A stretch of 64,000 nucleotides of DNA from Loxodes magnus (lineage: Eukaryota; Ciliophora; Karyorelictea; Loxodida; Loxodidae), in assembly GCA_946699065.1 (NCBI GenBank), contig CAMPDV010000233.1, forward strand, positions 124,001 through 188,000. Reading direction: 5' to 3'. Below are positions 43,740 to 57,734 of the stretch, one piece after another. Positions within the stretch are counted from its first letter, which is position 1. Every line of letters begins with the position of its first letter. The position numbers and the translations under genes are program-made. The notes below the pieces were generated by a model, which ran no database searches, had not been told where the DNA came from, and saw only the letters and a program-made list of their open reading frames with translations.

Positions 43740-46700
43740 TAAATTCTAGTTATTTTAATAATTTTATAGTTATACATCTATTTATTTGGCTTCAATTCAA
43801 TTAAATTAAATTAAACAAAGCACAGTTGTTTCTTATATTTAAAGTAGTGAAAAAATTTATATAACTTTTTTCATTTAAACGCATCAAAATTATAATTATC
43901 AAAATGTTTAAATTAAAATTTTCTTCATTTAAAAATAAGTAGCTCAAAAACTAGCATTTTATCAAGGAAAAACGGATAAAGATTTTTGATATAAGCTTGC
44001 AATAAATTAACTCATTGAAATTAAAATTACCTAGCATTTTAAAGAAAAATAAAGATATTTATAAATATTTTAATGACTATTAAATTTTAGAATTTATTAC
44101 AGTTAAAGAAAATAAAAAAATATATTTAAAAATAGAGGATAAATATAATATATTATATATAAATATTTTGCAAGCTTATCCTAAAATTCAAATATAAATG
44201 AGATAATTTTAATAAAAAATCTACCGTAAATTAACTTATAAAATAGTGTAATTTGTTTAATTAATCATAATTTTTAATATTTAGAAGAAAAAGTTAATAA
44301 TTGCTATATAAAAAGAAAAAAAATAGATTTATTCTTTTTATTATCTTATTTTACTCTTAGTAAAAAATTAATAAGATTATTATTAATTTATAACTTTTTT
44401 TATTAGTATAAAAAACTAAGAATTTAAGATTTAAAAATAAAAACTAATATATTTGAAATGAATTCTATATTTAAAATTAAATAAATATTTTAAATTAAAT
44501 AGATATTATTTTACTTATAATAATAATTCTTTTTGTCCTAGATTTTTATAATAATTATTATTTTATACGCATTCATTAAATATTTTATTAAAAGCTTCAA
44601 AAAATTTTTTAATTTTATTTAGATTTTTTAAATACAACAAATTATTATTTAAGAAGTTAGAAGATCTAGTTTTCCTTCAAATATTATTAACTTCATGCAA
44701 AGTATCTTGGATGAAATTTCGTTTATATAAGAAATTAATCTTTAATGTTTAAAATATTTTTCTTTATTACATGAAATCATTTTTAATTAATAATTACTTT
44801 CTTAAAGTTAAATTTTAAACTTTTATTTTTAAATATCATTATTGCAATATAAAATTTTAATTTAATTTTTTAAATTTAATTATGAAATTTTTAAATTATT
44901 ATGCTTAAAAAATAAATTAAAAAAGTAATTATTTTATTGATTTCTTAATTTTAAAGGATCATAGTATATTAAAATTATTTATTATATATAAAACTTGTTA
45001 TGTTTTTTAACTTAATAGAATATTTAAATACTTTTCCTTAAAAAAATTATAGAAAAATTTAATGTTTCTGATATTTTTTATGAATATCTAAAGAAGCACT
45101 TCTTTTAATTTCGGCAAGTTTAATATTAAGACTGAAATAAATTTTTCAAAATGTAATTATGCAAATATTATATTAAATTATAATAATCTATTCAGATTAA
45201 GATATATCATCGCTATAAGACAATTAAATAGAATTATATAATGATTTATATAAACTAAAAATGTAATTAAATAGTCCTTATTATATCTAAATTACATAAA
45301 GTTTAATTATTAACTTAGAATTAAAATAACTTTAGATGCAAAAGCTATTTTTTAATTTAACAGACTATTTATAAATTATTTATTAAGTGACATCAAATTT
45401 ATAGAAGCACTTTTTATAATTATTAAGAAATTTTAGATGTTTAAAGAGAAATTCTTGAGATTGAAAAATTTGCTAATTTAATTTAAAATAGAAATTGTGA
45501 ATAGATATTTAGAGAAAGTTTGAATAAATAACTATTCTTTTTAACTTAGTTAATTATCTAGATTGTTTAAATATTACGAAGATCAAATAATTTTAGCATA
45601 ATTATTTAGCGATTAAGCTAAATCTTAGTTTTTTGAATTTGAGTAAATTATATTTGTCTTTCAAGTTGTAATTGAAAATTCATCTTCATACATTCTTCAA
45701 AATGAAATGTAAAATATTTAAAGTTAAAAAGTTTTGAAATAATTTAATTCTAATTGCTATTATTAACCTACTTTACCATATCTATTTATTTCAAAAGATT
45801 TCTTAAATTTGTTGGATATTAATTTTCAGACTAATTTCCATAACCAAATGCTTAAAGTAAATAATTTCTAATTTTATTTTCAACATTTTAAATAAGCATA
45901 AAATATCTAAAAGCTAAATTATCTTTAAATATTTAATTTTTATTAATTTAAGTAAGCATATAAATAAAATATGTTCTTAATAGCACTATTAAATATAATA
46001 AAATAGAAAGATATTTTAAATAGCTATCAATTACATATAATTTAATTCTAATTTTTAAATTAAATAAATAATAGTTTTAATATTTTATATCTATAGATAT
46101 TACATAATTACTTCTAAATAGTTTATTCATTCATTCATTCAAAATAGTTAACTAAAAATTAAAAAGGTTTTTTAGGCATTGCCCTTATTTAATTATATTA
46201 TAGTTATTTCATAAAAAATGTATAATGAAAATATTATTAAAGTAAATAGACATAAAGATGGCTTATAATTTTAGTTCTACATTTTAAACATAAATATTTT
46301 ATTCTTTTATATTCATTTTAAATTAAAATTTCTTAAATAATAAAAATGGAGGATTAATATGATCATAAAATGTTTATTAAATAAAAAAGATTAAGCTTAA
46401 ATGAAATAGTAGTTTAGAACATTTATATAAGGAATTTTTTTAAGATATTATATTTGTATTGAAATAATTATTTTAAATTCCAATCTAAATTTGCATAAAC
46501 TATGTTATAAAAATAAGCTTAGTAATTAATGTCTATCAAGTAAATAAATTAAGAGGACTTTAATTATTTTTAATTCTTTAATTAAGCTATTTCACATATC
46601 TTTAAAATAATCTTTGACTGGTAAAAATAAGCATTAAATGTTTTGCTAAAAATGAAAAGAAAAAGATAAAATAAGCAATTGACATTTGAAAGTTTGATTT

Positions 46701-49700
46701 AACTTGTTGAAAATAAATAAAATTTTAATAGAGTTCATTTTTTTGGTTCTTGGTTAGTAAAAGGAACTGGTTTTTTTTTTTTCTTATATGCCTCCTTTTC
46801 GTCTACGACCTTATTTTTGGAGAATATTCAACAGTTCAATTAGCCTTATCCCATCATGTCAAATAAATTTTTGTTGAAAACTTGTTTGATATTTATTATA
46901 TTGATAATTATATTCGATAATGCTTATAATTTGCAAAATTCATTATAAAGTTTTCTACTTAATTATCTACTTAGCAAAGCATTCGAATAAAAATTTATTA
47001 AATTCTAAACCTTTTAAAAGATAGTTAAGGCAAATAAATTATTACACCTTCTATTTATTAAGTCTTATAGTAAGGAAATAAGCTCGTTCAATATTCAACG
47101 CAATTAAAATAAAATCTCTGTTTCAAATTAATATTTACTGGTTGTCTCAATTTACAGTTATTTATGAATAAATTAAATTTTCTATATCTTAAAGGGTTAT
47201 CTTATCTTATTTTACTTTCATCTTTTCTATGATTAGTAGTAAAAGACAGCAGCTTTATTTTTGTTTGTTTCTTTACTAATAAGATTAAAATTGCATCGAG
47301 AGTTGTATTATCAAAAAGTATTCTTAAATAGCACCAAGTTCTTTCAAGAGAATATAATATCGTATAGATAAGCCACACCATCATAACTTGATGCTCTTAA
47401 ACTATTTTCCCATATTAGTTTATAAAAATTATGAAATAATCAAAGTAAAATAAATAAATTCCATTTATGAAATCTATTTTTATGAACAAAAAAGCAAAAA
47501 CACGTATATTTGTATCATAATATGTGTTACTCAGAATACAAACAAAATTAAAATGATATACAAATTTAATTTATTTTATGCTGTAAAATTATTCTAAATA
47601 ATAACTTAATTTAATTCATATTTTTTATCATTTGAAGAAGTAAAATTTATGAAACTTAAAATAAGATCAAACAGTTGTATATACTTTTCTAAATAATAAG
47701 AAAATTAGCATGCAATTTAATTGATATCTAATTTTATTCTTAGCTTATTTTTGTAATAAATCCTTATTAAATCTAATAAGCTTATTACAAGTTAGTTTAA
47801 ATCTTAAAAGATAAAATTTATAATATAACTTATTTAGCTATTAATGCTAAATTTAATAAGGACTAATAAACATATTAATAAGCTAACTAAATATTCATAA
47901 CTAAACAAATACTTTGATCATAAAAATTTAAGCTGTAAGTAATTTTTTTAATGATATAGCGAATATTAGATGAAATAACTTTAAGATGAAAATTTCAGAT
48001 TAATTGATCATAAAAGAATAAATTGAAATAAAGCTTATACTTTATTTTATTTAAGCTTATTTTAAATATTTCAATACTCTTGTTGAATTTTTTCTAGAAT
48101 AAAATATCTTAAAGAAGAGATATACATGCTTTAAAATATTTTTAAAAGAAATAAAATTTAAAAATAAAATTTAAATCCAAAAACGATTAAAGTTTAAGTG
48201 ATTAGATTTTTTTAATTGTTCTTATATTTTTTTAAGTAAATTTAAATTTATAATTTTTATAAAAATTACTTCTAATTTAAAAAATATCTTTCAAACTTTG
48301 AAAATTTAAATAAGTAAAAGGAACAAAAATTTGAAAGATAATTAATTGATTTTTCTTTAGTTTAAAGCTAGACATCTATTTAATGGAGTTTAATTGATTT
48401 TAAAGTATATCCAAATACAGTTTTAATTAAAATAAAAAAATTGAATCTAATTTAAATAAATTATATTCCTTTAACTCGATTACTCAACTTTGTTTAAAGA
48501 ATAAAATTTCGTATTGTCTGAAGCATTCCTTACTATTTAAAATTTTTATAAAATAAAAAAAAAGAAAAGAAAAAAGTTCTTCTAATTAAAAGTCTATTAC
48601 TTCTTAGTAGGTGATCTAATTATATTTTTGAATATATATCTGCATATTTAAAATTGTATGAATATAGATATAATAAATTTTAAATTATCTTTTAGTATAA
48701 ACTTTTATATTTACTAATATTGATATTTATTTTTTAAATACAGTTAAATATTTTATTTATAAGAATGGAATAATTAAAAAAAATTAAAAATATGTTGTTT
48801 AAAATAAAAAGGATTATAAAATATTTTATAAAATATACAAATTTTATCTAGCATACTTAAAATAAGTTATTGCCCTAATTTTTAAATCATAATATGTTTT
48901 TATGATATATAAATTAAATATTAAAATAAAGAAAATCTAGATTAAAATTAGTAAATGAAAGAAGATATTTAAATAACAAATTAATTATAAAAAATTAATA
49001 TTAAATAAAATAGAAGTTAAAATAATTTAAAATTAGATTAGAAAATTTAAATATGGCCTTTCATTTATTAAAAAATTATTTAAGTATAAAAGTTAAAATT
49101 TTAATACATATATAAAGTTAAATAAATGAATGGAAAATAAACTGTAAAAATATAGAATGGTAAAAATATTTATTTTATAAACTTAATTATAATTAAATTG
49201 AAACTAAATAAATGTAAATAATATTTAGCATTTTTAAAGTTAATATTATTTTTAAACTCAATAAAAATAGCAAAAATTGTATTTAATGTTTTTTTAATTT
49301 GCTTCTTAAAAATAAATTTCAATATAAGTATTTCAATGGTATTTAATATGCCATATTTATTTTAGAAATTGAAAAATATAAAAATTAAAAATAAATAATT
49401 ATTTAAATATAATACAATTATTTTTAGAATGAACAAAGATACAAGAAGAAGAGAAACTAAACTAAAAAAAATCAATCAAAACAATAATGAAGACCTAAGA
49501 GTTTCAGAATGAGAGTGATATCAAAAAAATTATTTTATTAAGCTGAAAGGCGAACATTATTTAATTTAATTTAATTTTAAATATAATAAAAAATTAAATA
49601 AAATTGCTAAAATTATAAAAAAATTAAAAATATAAAATTAAAGGAAGATTATGTGATTTTATTAGTTTAAGAGATTTCAAAACAAAATAATTTAAACTTT

Positions 49701-50027
49701 AAGAGAGTCTAACTATATTATAAAAAGAGCTTATTTTTTAATATTACTTTGGATTAAATTTGCAAATATTATGACTTACAAATGATAAAAATCATTTATA
49801 ATTTTATTTTGTGTATGTTTCAAAATCATTTAATTTTAATTAGTTGAGTATTTTTGATATATTAATTAAACTTATTTACTCATCTTTTGGTTAATTTATA
49901 TGAGAGTTCAAAGTAGATATTTTTAATTAAGAAATACATACAAAAATAACATTCTTTATGGTGAATATTAGCTAAGACTTGTTTAAAATACTTTTATATC
50001 ATTTTTACTAAAAATTAAATTTAGAGC
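43740..50027. other. 6.3 kb AT-rich region with no gene I can support
   Basis: Mostly monotone A/T. A minus-strand stretch at about 47200-47400 and a GC-richer patch at 46790-46860 have some protein-like composition but no motif, start or stop that I trust. No tRNA or repeat seen. Confidence 0.4.
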
Positions 50028-51566
50028 TCATTTGGTTTTATAGTTTTCAAAATTAATAAATTAAAGTCTATAAAGAGAAGCTAAGTTCTGATATGCAGAA
50101 TTTGCGAAGATTTTTCTTTCAGCTTCAATTTCATGAATCTGCTTTAGTAAATCTTCCATTTCATATTTTTGTCTTAATTCTTGCTACGACATTCTAAATA
50201 AAAGAATTGTATGCACAGATTGCCAAGGATCACGTATAGTTTAAGTCTGAGCTTACTTTTTAAATTTACGACATTCATTTTACGAGAATTGTGGAATAAC
50301 ACAACCTAAATGTTCAACAGCAATCTAAAGCTTAAACAGAACCTTTTCTTTTCCATCTTCGAGAGAATTGAAGATTTCTTTTTCTGTGTCATACTTATTA
50401 AGAATCCTCAGCTTCTTAGCTGCTCTCCATTTTTCTACATCTTTATATAACTTTAAGTTCATAAATTGCTTTTAGAGCTTTCCTTTCACTATATTTCTCT
50501 TGAAAAGTGTTTGAATACATTATGCTGCTAAATCTCTTACTCTTCTTCTTGTATTTTTCTTATCCATAAACTCAATTACTGCTGTCTCTTCTTATGTTAG
50601 AGTAAGATATTTATGTACCATTGTTACAAGAGCTGCTTAAAGCAAAAGTCCTCCAGAACTTGCTAGTAGCAAAATGAATCTACTTCCATTAGTAATAGGA
50701 ATAACATCTCCATAACCAATAGTTCTAGTAGTTATGAAAACTAATCATACAGAATTGAAAACATTTTAGCTTCTCTGCTAATAATCCTCATTTATAGAAA
50801 AGCTATACCCTCTTTCTGAAATATATACCAAGTAAGAAGACAAGACAGTTATAATAAACAAACCTGATGCGAGCGCTTTTATTGGATTCACTTCTAATCA
50901 AGCTTTTACTAGAAAAAGGGCATTATATTCAACTTTTGTCATTTTTCCTATAAATTTTCCTTTGTCAGAGTTTAAAGGACTTGCATTTTTTATATACTAT
51001 ACTGCAAATAGCAACTTGAAATAAATCAAAATCTAATATGATAAGACTATATTCCTAGATTCATCGTAATCTTTAACTCCACTATCAATTCAAGGAGCTA
51101 CATGAATCGCAGACAAGCTAATTTAAGAAACTGTCTCTACAAAAAATTTAGTAAGTAGATATCATTTTTTACTTGGTATCTTATAAGTAAACGCTAAAAG
51201 GGAGGATCTTCGATAACTCATTATTATGCAAACAATAACGGCTTAAATGCAAGCTATACTTTCTCCTATTCTTAGACCAAGAACTACATTATAAATAAAT
51301 GAGCCATTATAATAATCTTCTCTTTTTACTCAACCAATTTCAGTGTCAGCAAAATTTAAAACCATGCAAATTGAACTTAACCAAAAAAGTATATTTTCAA
51401 GATTTTGAATCTAATTAATAAGAAAGTCTGACCTTTTAATATAGTCTGCAATTTCTTTATCATCAATAAATTTTGCATTACTTTATTTAATTGGAATTAA
51501 ATTTGCCTTCTTTGCCTCTTATTATACATTCCAAAGCACTTTAAGTTGTGCAAGACTTTCTTCCAT
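50028..51566 (-). CDS. SK-type (small-conductance, Ca2+/calmodulin-gated) potassium channel
   Basis: ATG 51566 to TGA 50028-50030 is a single frame of 513 codons (512 residues). S1 starts near residue 57 (I-L-F-W-L-S-S-I-C). The pore region near 270-290 reads S-V-W-L-V-F-I-T-T-R-T-I-G-Y-G-D-V-I-P, with the selectivity filter G-Y-G-D at 50706-50717. The S6-proximal K-Y-L-T-L-T-Q-E-E and R-R-V-R-D-L-A-A line up with the SK calmodulin-binding region. The tail is coiled-coil-like. Five Trp are TGA (e.g. 50745-50747, the invariant Trp before the pore) and four TGG, and many Gln are TAA/TAG. It forms tetrameric K+ channels in the membrane. No intron. The best evidence for the genetic code here. Confidence 0.93.
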
Positions 51567-53035
51567 TTATAAACTTAACCGGTAAAATATTCCCTTTTAA
51601 TTATTAAAGTCCCTATAATTAACTAAGTTTAAATAAAATCACATCCAAAAGTTTCGTAGAATAAGAAAATATTTTAATGATATGCACAAAACCAAATTAG
51701 CTTAAGCATCTTCATTATATATTTTTTCTTTATATACTACATTATATTATAACACTATAAATCTTACAATTATACCATCTTAATTTAGAAAACTTAGTTT
51801 AACGATCCATCTTTATAGATCATTATATTAAAGTTTTAAAGCTTATAGCTTTATAATTAACTTAAAAGAGTAAAAATTATTTTATTTTAGGTAATAATTT
51901 TAAATATAATAGTTGCTATTTTATATGTGTAATCTTAAACCATTATAATTTCATTTTATTTGCAAATATACCATTTATTTATTATCTAACTCATTCAAAG
52001 TTAAAATTTATTTTATATACTTTTAAGAATAAAAAGGAACTATTTATAATTTAGATATTTTCAAAATTTTAATTAAATAAGATAATTTTTATAATTAATA
52101 AGTATAATTAAAAGGTATAATAAGCAATCATTTTATAATATTGGTTGAAGCTAGCAATATCATTTAAATAATTATTTATACCTTTAAAATTTTGATTTAT
52201 TAAATCTTAACTAAAGATATCAAATATTTCTTCGTTTCTATATAACCCAAAGAACATTTATTTAAATTAGGATATAAAATATATAAGTAATTTTATTTAA
52301 ATAGTCAAATAACTATTAAAATATATAATAAAGTAAATGAAATTTCAGTATTTTAATATTTAAACAAATATAAGATAAATAAATTTATAATTTTTAATAC
52401 TTTTTAATTTAATTTTAAATTAATAAATCTCTAAGGATAATTAAATTTATTAGTGTTATGAATTTGATATTTTACTTATTATATATTAAAGTGAAAAACT
52501 TTTAGAAATTTATAAAATAATTGTGAAGAAATATTTAGTAATGCAATTAAGTTACTTCTATATAAAATAAATATTTAAATTACTAAAAGGTTCTTAATTG
52601 TAGTTTCAATCATTTATATAAAATAAAAAATCTAGAAAATAAATAAAAATATTAATTAATAGTTAAATTAGTCATTCATTTTAAAATTTTAAATAAGAAT
52701 AAATAATATTTATTTTAATATTTTTAAATAAATCATTAAATATATTACAGACAATATAATGCTATATACTAATTTATTAATCAAAAAATTATTAATACAG
52801 AAATTATAAAAAGTTAGCTATATAATAGTTTTATTTTATTATATTTATTTAAGAGTAAAAAACTATTTATAGAATCTATATTTTTACTTAATAAATTTTT
52901 TTATTGTAATAATGAATGAAGATTGCTTTATTAAAGAATAATAAAAGAAAAAATTTATTAAACTTTATTAAATATAATAAATTAACTAGTTAAATAAAAA
53001 AGGATAAAGGATAAAATTAAGTTTATAGTTTTAGA
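51567..53035. other. AT-rich spacer upstream of the SK channel, no gene seen
   Basis: Presumably includes the channel's promoter, but no element is recognisable in this composition. No other feature found. Confidence 0.5.
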
Positions 53036-53039
53036 AAAG

Positions 53040-53853
53040 AGCTCCAGGGTTCACTTGTTTTTGTTCCTGCTCTTTCCTGAACTAAAGGACTGCGTAGTCT
53101 ACATTAGTCCGCCATCCTTGTCTCTCCCTCATCCACTAATTATCGTTATAGTTTCTTCCTCCATTTTTATAAAACTCGTTGTTTCTTGAGTTGTAGAATT
53201 TCTTTCTGTATACTTATCCTGTTCTTGTTGGTCATAATCTGAAAAGTTAGTCTAATATTTATTACTTGTTAATTTTTTCAATTTTTTGTTTTTTCCAGAA
53301 TTTTTCCAGCAATGATTTTTCTAGCATAAATAGCACCGAATCTTTTTGCGATAATAATTGATCTTATTTATTTCTTATTATTAGAATTCCGATTCGATTT
53401 CCATTGGGATATTTGATTATTAATCTTATTAATCTTATAATTTTTAAATTATTACTTGTTATTATTCTTGTTTTTCTTAAAGTTGCTTTATTTGATACTC
53501 AATTTAAGAAAAATTAAATTGGAACATTTGAGGGACTTCGTTAAATTATTTATCAATTTATTCCAATTTAATTACTATTTACGATTAGATTTTATTTAAT
53601 GATTCATCTATGGATGGGAATTATAGGTTTATTATTCCATTAATTTTTATAGTAAGTTTTCTAAATTTTCTATTTTTTATCTTTGCTTTTTCAAGTCATA
53701 TTGGATATTTGATATCCTTTGCTGAACTGATTATGCAAAGGATTCCCTAGATTATTAATCTTTATCTTATTAAGGCTATTCTTCAATTAAATTAGGTTAT
53801 TCTTATTTTTTCAAGTATTCGTTAATAGAGGTCTATTATTTCTTAGGTGCCAT
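53040..53853 (-). CDS. Gag-like coiled-coil ORF, second family, copy 2
   Basis: ATG 53853 starts M-A-P-K-K-Q-Q-T-S-I-N-E-Y-L-K-K, a close match to the start at 24836. It shares S-F-A-Q-S-V and a coiled coil. Toward the C-terminus a weak knuckle-like C-Y-L-C-Q-K-N-H lies near 53320, lacking the final Cys. Then comes a K-D-G block (about 53110) matching D-K-D-G-R-I of the ORF at 9361. The two family-2 copies are 29 kb apart with unrelated flanks, as expected of transposition. The frame near the end is uncertain. Confidence 0.6.
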
Positions 53854-53859
53854 TTTATA

Positions 53860-54200
53860 TATTAAATAATAAAGATTATGTATTTTAAATTTATTAAATT
53901 TATTTATAGTGTTTAATGATAAAGATTAATATGATTTATAAGTTAAAAACTTATTTTAATAGAAAATACATAACTAAGATTTAATTAAGTTTAAAATAAC
54001 TTTGTTTTAATAATTAAAACAAGTAAATACTTTAGTATCATTTCATTTAAATATTTATTGCTGCTTATTTAAATTAAATTATTCTTTATATTATAATATA
54101 TTTTATATATGTGTAAAATTTATTTATGAAGTTATGTAAAATTAATGGCGTAATTTCATGAAACTTCCTCTGGACAATAGGTAAGAGATTTGGCTTGTTA
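53860..54200. other. AT-rich junction before duplication copy B
   Basis: Spacer that is not part of the duplicated segment as far as can be seen. It gives the only visible left boundary of the duplication, at or near 54201. Confidence 0.5.
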
Positions 54201-54388
54201 AAAAATTTGTTGTAAGTCCAATTTCTGTTTATTTCAAACATTATACAATTTATATATAGAAAAGTTTAACTAAAAAATCTTAAGATTTCTATATGTTAAT
54301 AAACGTTAAATTTTCTAATATATCTAAAAATATTATTTAGGTTAAGCTAATTATTTATTTATTAAAGCAAATTTAATTAAAATTATAA

Positions 54389-54448
54389 GAAAATGTGGTA
54401 GAGTGGTCTAAATCACTAGATTTAGGCGTAATTTGGATGTTGCTGTCA
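54389..54448 (+). pseudogene. Decayed tRNA-Leu fragment (copy B)
   Basis: Counterpart of 189-248 in the duplication. The 5' acceptor is further damaged (GAAAATG) and the 3' half also differs, which argues against a functional tRNA. Confidence 0.45.
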
Positions 54449-54574
54449 CTTTTTTTGCTAAAATAAAAAAATAAAAGTTAGATTTGTATTAATCTATAAA
54501 TTAATTTAGAATATTATTATTTGCTTTAATTATAAATATACCTCTAATTTTTTTATTTATTAAAAAAATGTATA

Positions 54575-54637
54575 TAATAAATAATAAATAAATAAATTTG
54601 ATTATAGAGCGCGTAGCACCTCGTTAGTGCGCATCTC
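54575..54637 (-). repeat. SINE 3' hairpin and tail (solo, copy B)
   Basis: Duplicate of 381-441. Its stem (54607-54637) is closer to the other SINE copies (GAGCGCGTAGC on the plus strand) than the copy-A version is. Confidence 0.5.
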
Positions 54638-55504
54638 TTTCCATATCTCAATATATGTCCGTTTCTTAAAGTAAGTTTTCAGGTAATAGAAATTCTTCTC
54701 TTATTAGTTACATATCTTCCTCATTTTCCTCTATATTATCTCTTGTTCTTCTATCTTCTATCTATCTACGCTATATTAGATTTTTATTGCAAGCTTAATT
54801 TATTTTTCTTACATATCTTAAATATTAGAACTTTACATAATAATAGTTTTTTTATTTAGCTATTTTGTAAATGGTTAAGAAACTACATAAATTTATTAAT
54901 AGTTTTGTATGAGACAGACACTTTTTTAATTGATTTATTATTAAAGAAATTTGCTTAATTACTAATAAAAATAAATTGATAAATTGATTTGTAAATTAAT
55001 CTTCTTAATAGTTGTTTTTAATTATAAATATTATATTTATTTAAATATATTTTAATTTATGCTATTGTCTTAGAAATTTCTACGAATTTGATAAAAAACA
55101 ATTTAATTTGAAAGTTAGAATTTTAATATTTATCTTATTTATCTTCAACAGTTTAATGTTTTATTTACATAACTAACACTTTTTCAATTTCCATTAGTTA
55201 GTTTGATAGTTAAAGAAGCTTTAAAACTAATGATTGAATTATTTTAAAGAGAAAAAGGATTAATTTATAGCAGATTTTCCTAAATTGATAAATTTATTAT
55301 TATAGTTTTGATTATTATTTAAGCATATTCTGTAAAGCAAATTGACTAATTAGACTTAGTTATTTCTATCCAAAAGGCTAGATTTATATACATGATTACT
55401 GAAGGTTTAATCAATATTAGGAAACTATTCTGTGCTATTAATTCTTTTTATTTGCTTACTTACTTATTTTGCAATTAAATTTAGCTCAAATAGTTAATTA
55501 AAAG

Positions 55505-55584
55505 TGACAGCGGTGGGATTTGAACCCACGCCCCGAAAGACTAGCGCCTTAAGCTAGCGCCTTAGACCACTCGGCCACACTGTC
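55505..55584 (-). tRNA. tRNA-Leu (anticodon UAA), copy B
   Basis: Identical by eye to the tRNA at 1310-1389, including all stems and the TAA anticodon. It lies in the second copy of the duplication. Perfect retention amid diverging flanks suggests both are functional, or that the duplication is recent. Confidence 0.95.
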
Positions 55585-56036
55585 TATTAATAATAAGATA
55601 ATAACTTCTTTAAGTACTAAATAACAAAGCAATAGTTGTTTAATCTAAATAAAATTACATTAAGCTAATAATTAATTTCTTAGTAGTCTAAAATTAAAAT
55701 ATCTTATCTTATATCTATATTCTAAAAATTAAATGAGATTACTATCCTTTTAATCCAAACCATTTGCTAAAGTAAAAAGTTATAGCTTTTTATAATTAAA
55801 AGCATATATTTCATTAATTATTAAAAATATGGATATTATAAACGAAGAGCACACTTGTTCTTAAAATATAAAAAATTACTTATTATGATAAAGATTTGTA
55901 AGATATATAAAATAAATAGTTTAAATTAAAACTTTTGTAATGCTATTACTATAGTTTCTCAAAAATAGTCAGATAATTGCAAGTATGTTTATTAGTAATT
56001 TAAAAAGCAATATCTAAAAATCAATTTTAAAGCTGT

Positions 56037-57468
56037 ATGTCTATTTCAGAAACCAGAATGGTTTTGAATGCATATCCTGATATAGAATGCTGAAAAGGAA
56101 AATATTTAGAGTTCTCTTTAGCTGTTTCTCTTCCAGGGCTTCTAGTATACGTCATCTTAGTTCCTTTATTAATTTATATATATCTTAGTAAGCATAAATT
56201 AGAACTATAGTTAGAAGAAATAAGAATATAATTTGGATTTCTATAGTTGGATATAAAGATGAGTCTTATTTCTGAGAATTAATAAAGATATATGAAAAAT
56301 ACGCTATTTCATTAGTATTCATATTCCTATAGAATACAACTATTGTGTTCTAACACTGATCTTAATATTGATATTGATAGCTTGTATTAAGCTTTAAAAT
56401 AAATATAAATCTTATATGAATGAAGATCTGAATGATTTAGAACTTAATTACATGTATATTTCAGCCTTTATTCTATATCTAGGAATTTACTTTGATTCTG
56501 GCTAGCGCTATTATGCTATAGATATAATAGTCTTCATTTTACTTATTTTCTCAAATGCTTATTCCATATTAAAATGCTTTTGCTAATTAGTTATAGAGAT
56601 TGGATACAAGCTCTAGAGAAAGTCATCATTGATATAGTTTAAATTAAACTGTTTCAATAAAGGATTTAAATTAGTGAGTATTATAAATGAGTGGGAAAAT
56701 AATAAAAAACAGTAAGAAAAATAGAAGAATAAGAAAAAGGTAAAAAATAAGTAGAATATAAGTAAAGTCAGCTTAATAGATGATAGAATAAATAAAAATA
56801 AAGGGAGTGACATATGAAATAAAGACTAGGAATTATGCATTAGCGAAGAATTGCATCGATTTAGTGATTAACCTGTGATAATTAAATTTCTAAAAGAACT
56901 GGAGTTTTATCTTTTTTGTGATAAAGATAAAGAAGAGTTTTATTCTCTAACCATTAAAAAACAGCTAAAAGACAAAAAGTTATATTGAAAGAAAGCTGTT
57001 CAAGAATTCAAGCAAAGATATCCTAAAATTGATCGTATCATGTTTTTAAAATATGATGGAGATGAACAAACTAAAAGAACTACTATAGAAAATTTGCATT
57101 TAAAAAATTTAAACTTAAGAAAAGGAGGATTTCGAAACAAAAATTTAAAATGCTAAATCCTAGAAAAAAGAAGAAACTCTTCAATAAAAGTCTAAATTAA
57201 ATAAAAAATACAGCTAAAAATATAATTAATAAGTAGTGAAAATAAACTTCCTTCCTTATAGAATCGTTACTAAGGAAACATTTTTTAAAAAAATTTATAA
57301 AAATTAGAAAAGATTTAAGAACAAGAAGAAAAATCAGAACTTATAAAAAATGTTGATTAAAATAAAAATAATACTTCATTAATATATGAATTTTAAGAAT
57401 CGTATTATTAGGAAAAAAGCAAGATAAGTTTTGTAAGAAAAAAACGAAACTATTAGTTGAAGAGTTGA
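56037..57468 (+). pseudogene. C-terminal part of a multi-pass membrane protein, frame-broken (copy B)
   Basis: Counterpart of 1841-3273. It has the same D-I-E-C-W motif, membrane segments and basic tail. It has an additional one-base loss where copy A encodes F-L-I-V-G-Y-K (about 56241), which breaks that motif. It shares copy A's frame change after the third hydrophobic segment. A GCG (Ala) codon in copy A is TAG here, which is tolerated only if TAG is sense. Inferred to be non-functional. Confidence 0.55.
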
Positions 57469-57734
57469 GGATAAACTTAAATTTACTATTCAATTCAAAT
57501 AAATTTAAATTTTAATATCTTTATTTAGTAAATTTATTAAAAATTTATTGTATTAAAAATAAAAATAGAAAAATCACTACTTTTGAATTCATATCTTAAA
57601 ATACATAATAACATTGTAATTTAGCAGAATATTATGATTTGAATATTAGTTGAAAAAATAAATTTAGCAAATGATTAGAGTTATATACAACTTTCTTTAT
57701 ATATATATTACTAAATTAAAAAGTTTAAATTGGA

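Noticed and set aside
47202..47384. Minus-strand small gene
   Set aside because: Composition is mildly protein-like in more than one frame, but there is no motif, defined stop or second copy. With no fixed stop codons this is weak.
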